Source: an uncultured Hymenobacter sp.
GTDB taxonomy: Bacteria > Bacteroidota > Bacteroidia > Cytophagales > Hymenobacteraceae
Assembly (NCBI GenBank): GCA_913778455.1
Contig: CAJYVK010000345.1
Span: forward strand, 1 to 60,078
DNA length: 60,078 nucleotides
Reading direction: 5' to 3'
The notes under the pieces are model-generated. The model was not told where the DNA came from. It saw only the letters and a list, made by a program, of their open reading frames with translations, and did no database searches. Positions 59,681-60,078 of this stretch are shown here, piece by piece; the stretch's first letter is position 1, and the number at the start of each line of letters is the position of its first letter. Position numbers and translations under genes: made by a program.

Positions 59681-60078
59681 CTAAAACAGGAAGTCGAACC
59701 CTACAAACACTACCTGCTCTTCACCCACCGAATAGGTAACGTTGATGACCGTTTGGTCGAGGATATTCACGAACGCGCCGCCCCCGAAACCAGTGTGGAA
59801 GGCCGAGATGCCTTTGCGCGTATCCACGCCCGAGTACACGCGGCCGGCATCGGCTAGGCCCAGTACGCCAAAGGTGCCCGGGAAGAGATAGGCGTTGAAT
59901 TTGAATAAGTGCAGGCGGGCCTCGAAGTTGCCGTAGAGGGCGTCGCGGCCGGCGAAGCGGGTGCGGCGGTAGCCACGGAGGTTGGTAGTACCCCCCAGTG
60001 TGTTGGCCTGGTAGAAGCGGTAGTCGCCGATGTTGTGCGCCCAGCCGATGCGCCCGGCGTAGGTAACGCGGAAGGGGA
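59681..60078 (-). CDS. Omp85/BamA-type barrel protein, 3' end only
   Basis: The frame runs from the right edge to a TAG at 59681-59683, giving about 132 residues. It has LGGTTNLRGYRRTRFAGR, the VRG/LRGY-type loop 6 motif of Omp85 proteins, then YLFPGTFGVLGLADAGRVY and a C-terminal strand ending FVGFDFLF, with the terminal aromatic residue needed for barrel insertion. It was missed by simple start-to-stop searches because its start lies outside the window. Family relatives are BamA, TamA or ShlB-like transporters; which one cannot be told. Confidence 0.85.
   Translation of the reverse strand, partial: PFRVTYAGRIGWAHNIGDYRFYQANTLGGTTNLRGYRRTRFAGRDALYGNFEARLHLFKFNAYLFPGTFGVLGLADAGRVYSGVDTRKGISAFHTGFGGGAFVNILDQTVINVTYSVGEEQVVFVGFDFLF

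Overview
The window is about 60 kb of a GC-rich chromosome that looks like Bacteroidota, order Cytophagales, most probably Hymenobacter or a close relative. The grounds are protein families (four proteins with Por/type IX secretion C-terminal signals, DUF4136 and DUF6268 proteins, a SusC/RagA-style plug protein), -7 elements of the form TAnnTTTG, and weak Shine-Dalgarno use. There is no rRNA, tRNA, CRISPR array, transposase or prophage that I can recognise. The assignment is inferred from family composition only.

Layout. 1-5.0 kb: the end of a plus-strand operon that appears to make an activated nonulosonic-acid-like surface sugar (split transketolase C subunit, class III aminotransferase, a small MafI-immunity-like protein, SDR oxidoreductase, KdsC-like phosphatase, NeuB-type synthase). 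5.3-12.4 kb: fatty acid hydroxylase plus SMR transporter, a very large protease/propeller/barrel surface protein, DUF2721, NDH-2 and a DUF4136 lipoprotein. 12.7-21.5 kb: a T9SS cargo protein, a YdeI-like protein, an S41-type peptidase, proB-proA, an aldo/keto reductase and a FrnE-like DsbA protein. 21.7-33.7 kb: a plug-only TonB-family protein, coiled-coil proteins, mfd, a YdjM-like membrane hydrolase, a NYN-cold-shock fusion, thioesterase, YajQ and TerC. 33.8-46.7 kb: an M36 metalloprotease whose T9SS signal is frameshifted, a SpoU methyltransferase, mutS, msrA, a methionine aminotransferase with its omega-amidase partner, and an FG-GAP T9SS protein. 46.9-60 kb: murF, rfbC, a glycosyltransferase, cytochrome c, hflX, an M43 protease, a TlpA-like protein, a SixA-like phosphatase, ppk1, a DUF6268 barrel and the 3' end of an Omp85-family gene.

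How they fit. Most of the window is housekeeping (proline synthesis, DNA repair, peptidoglycan, polyphosphate, respiration) interleaved with envelope and secreted proteins. Functional groups are the nonulosonate-like operon, rfbC plus a GT4 enzyme for surface glycans, four T9SS cargo proteins with no secretion machinery nearby, proB-proA, and an aminotransferase/omega-amidase pair.

The most unusual signal is between the genes. Many gaps are occupied, often edge to edge, by paired inverted arrays of short degenerate tandem units (7, 8 or 9 bp), or by long non-periodic inverted repeats. These elements abut start codons or supply stop codons. Several families recur within the window with different internal sequence. 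They are the best candidates here for something poorly described.
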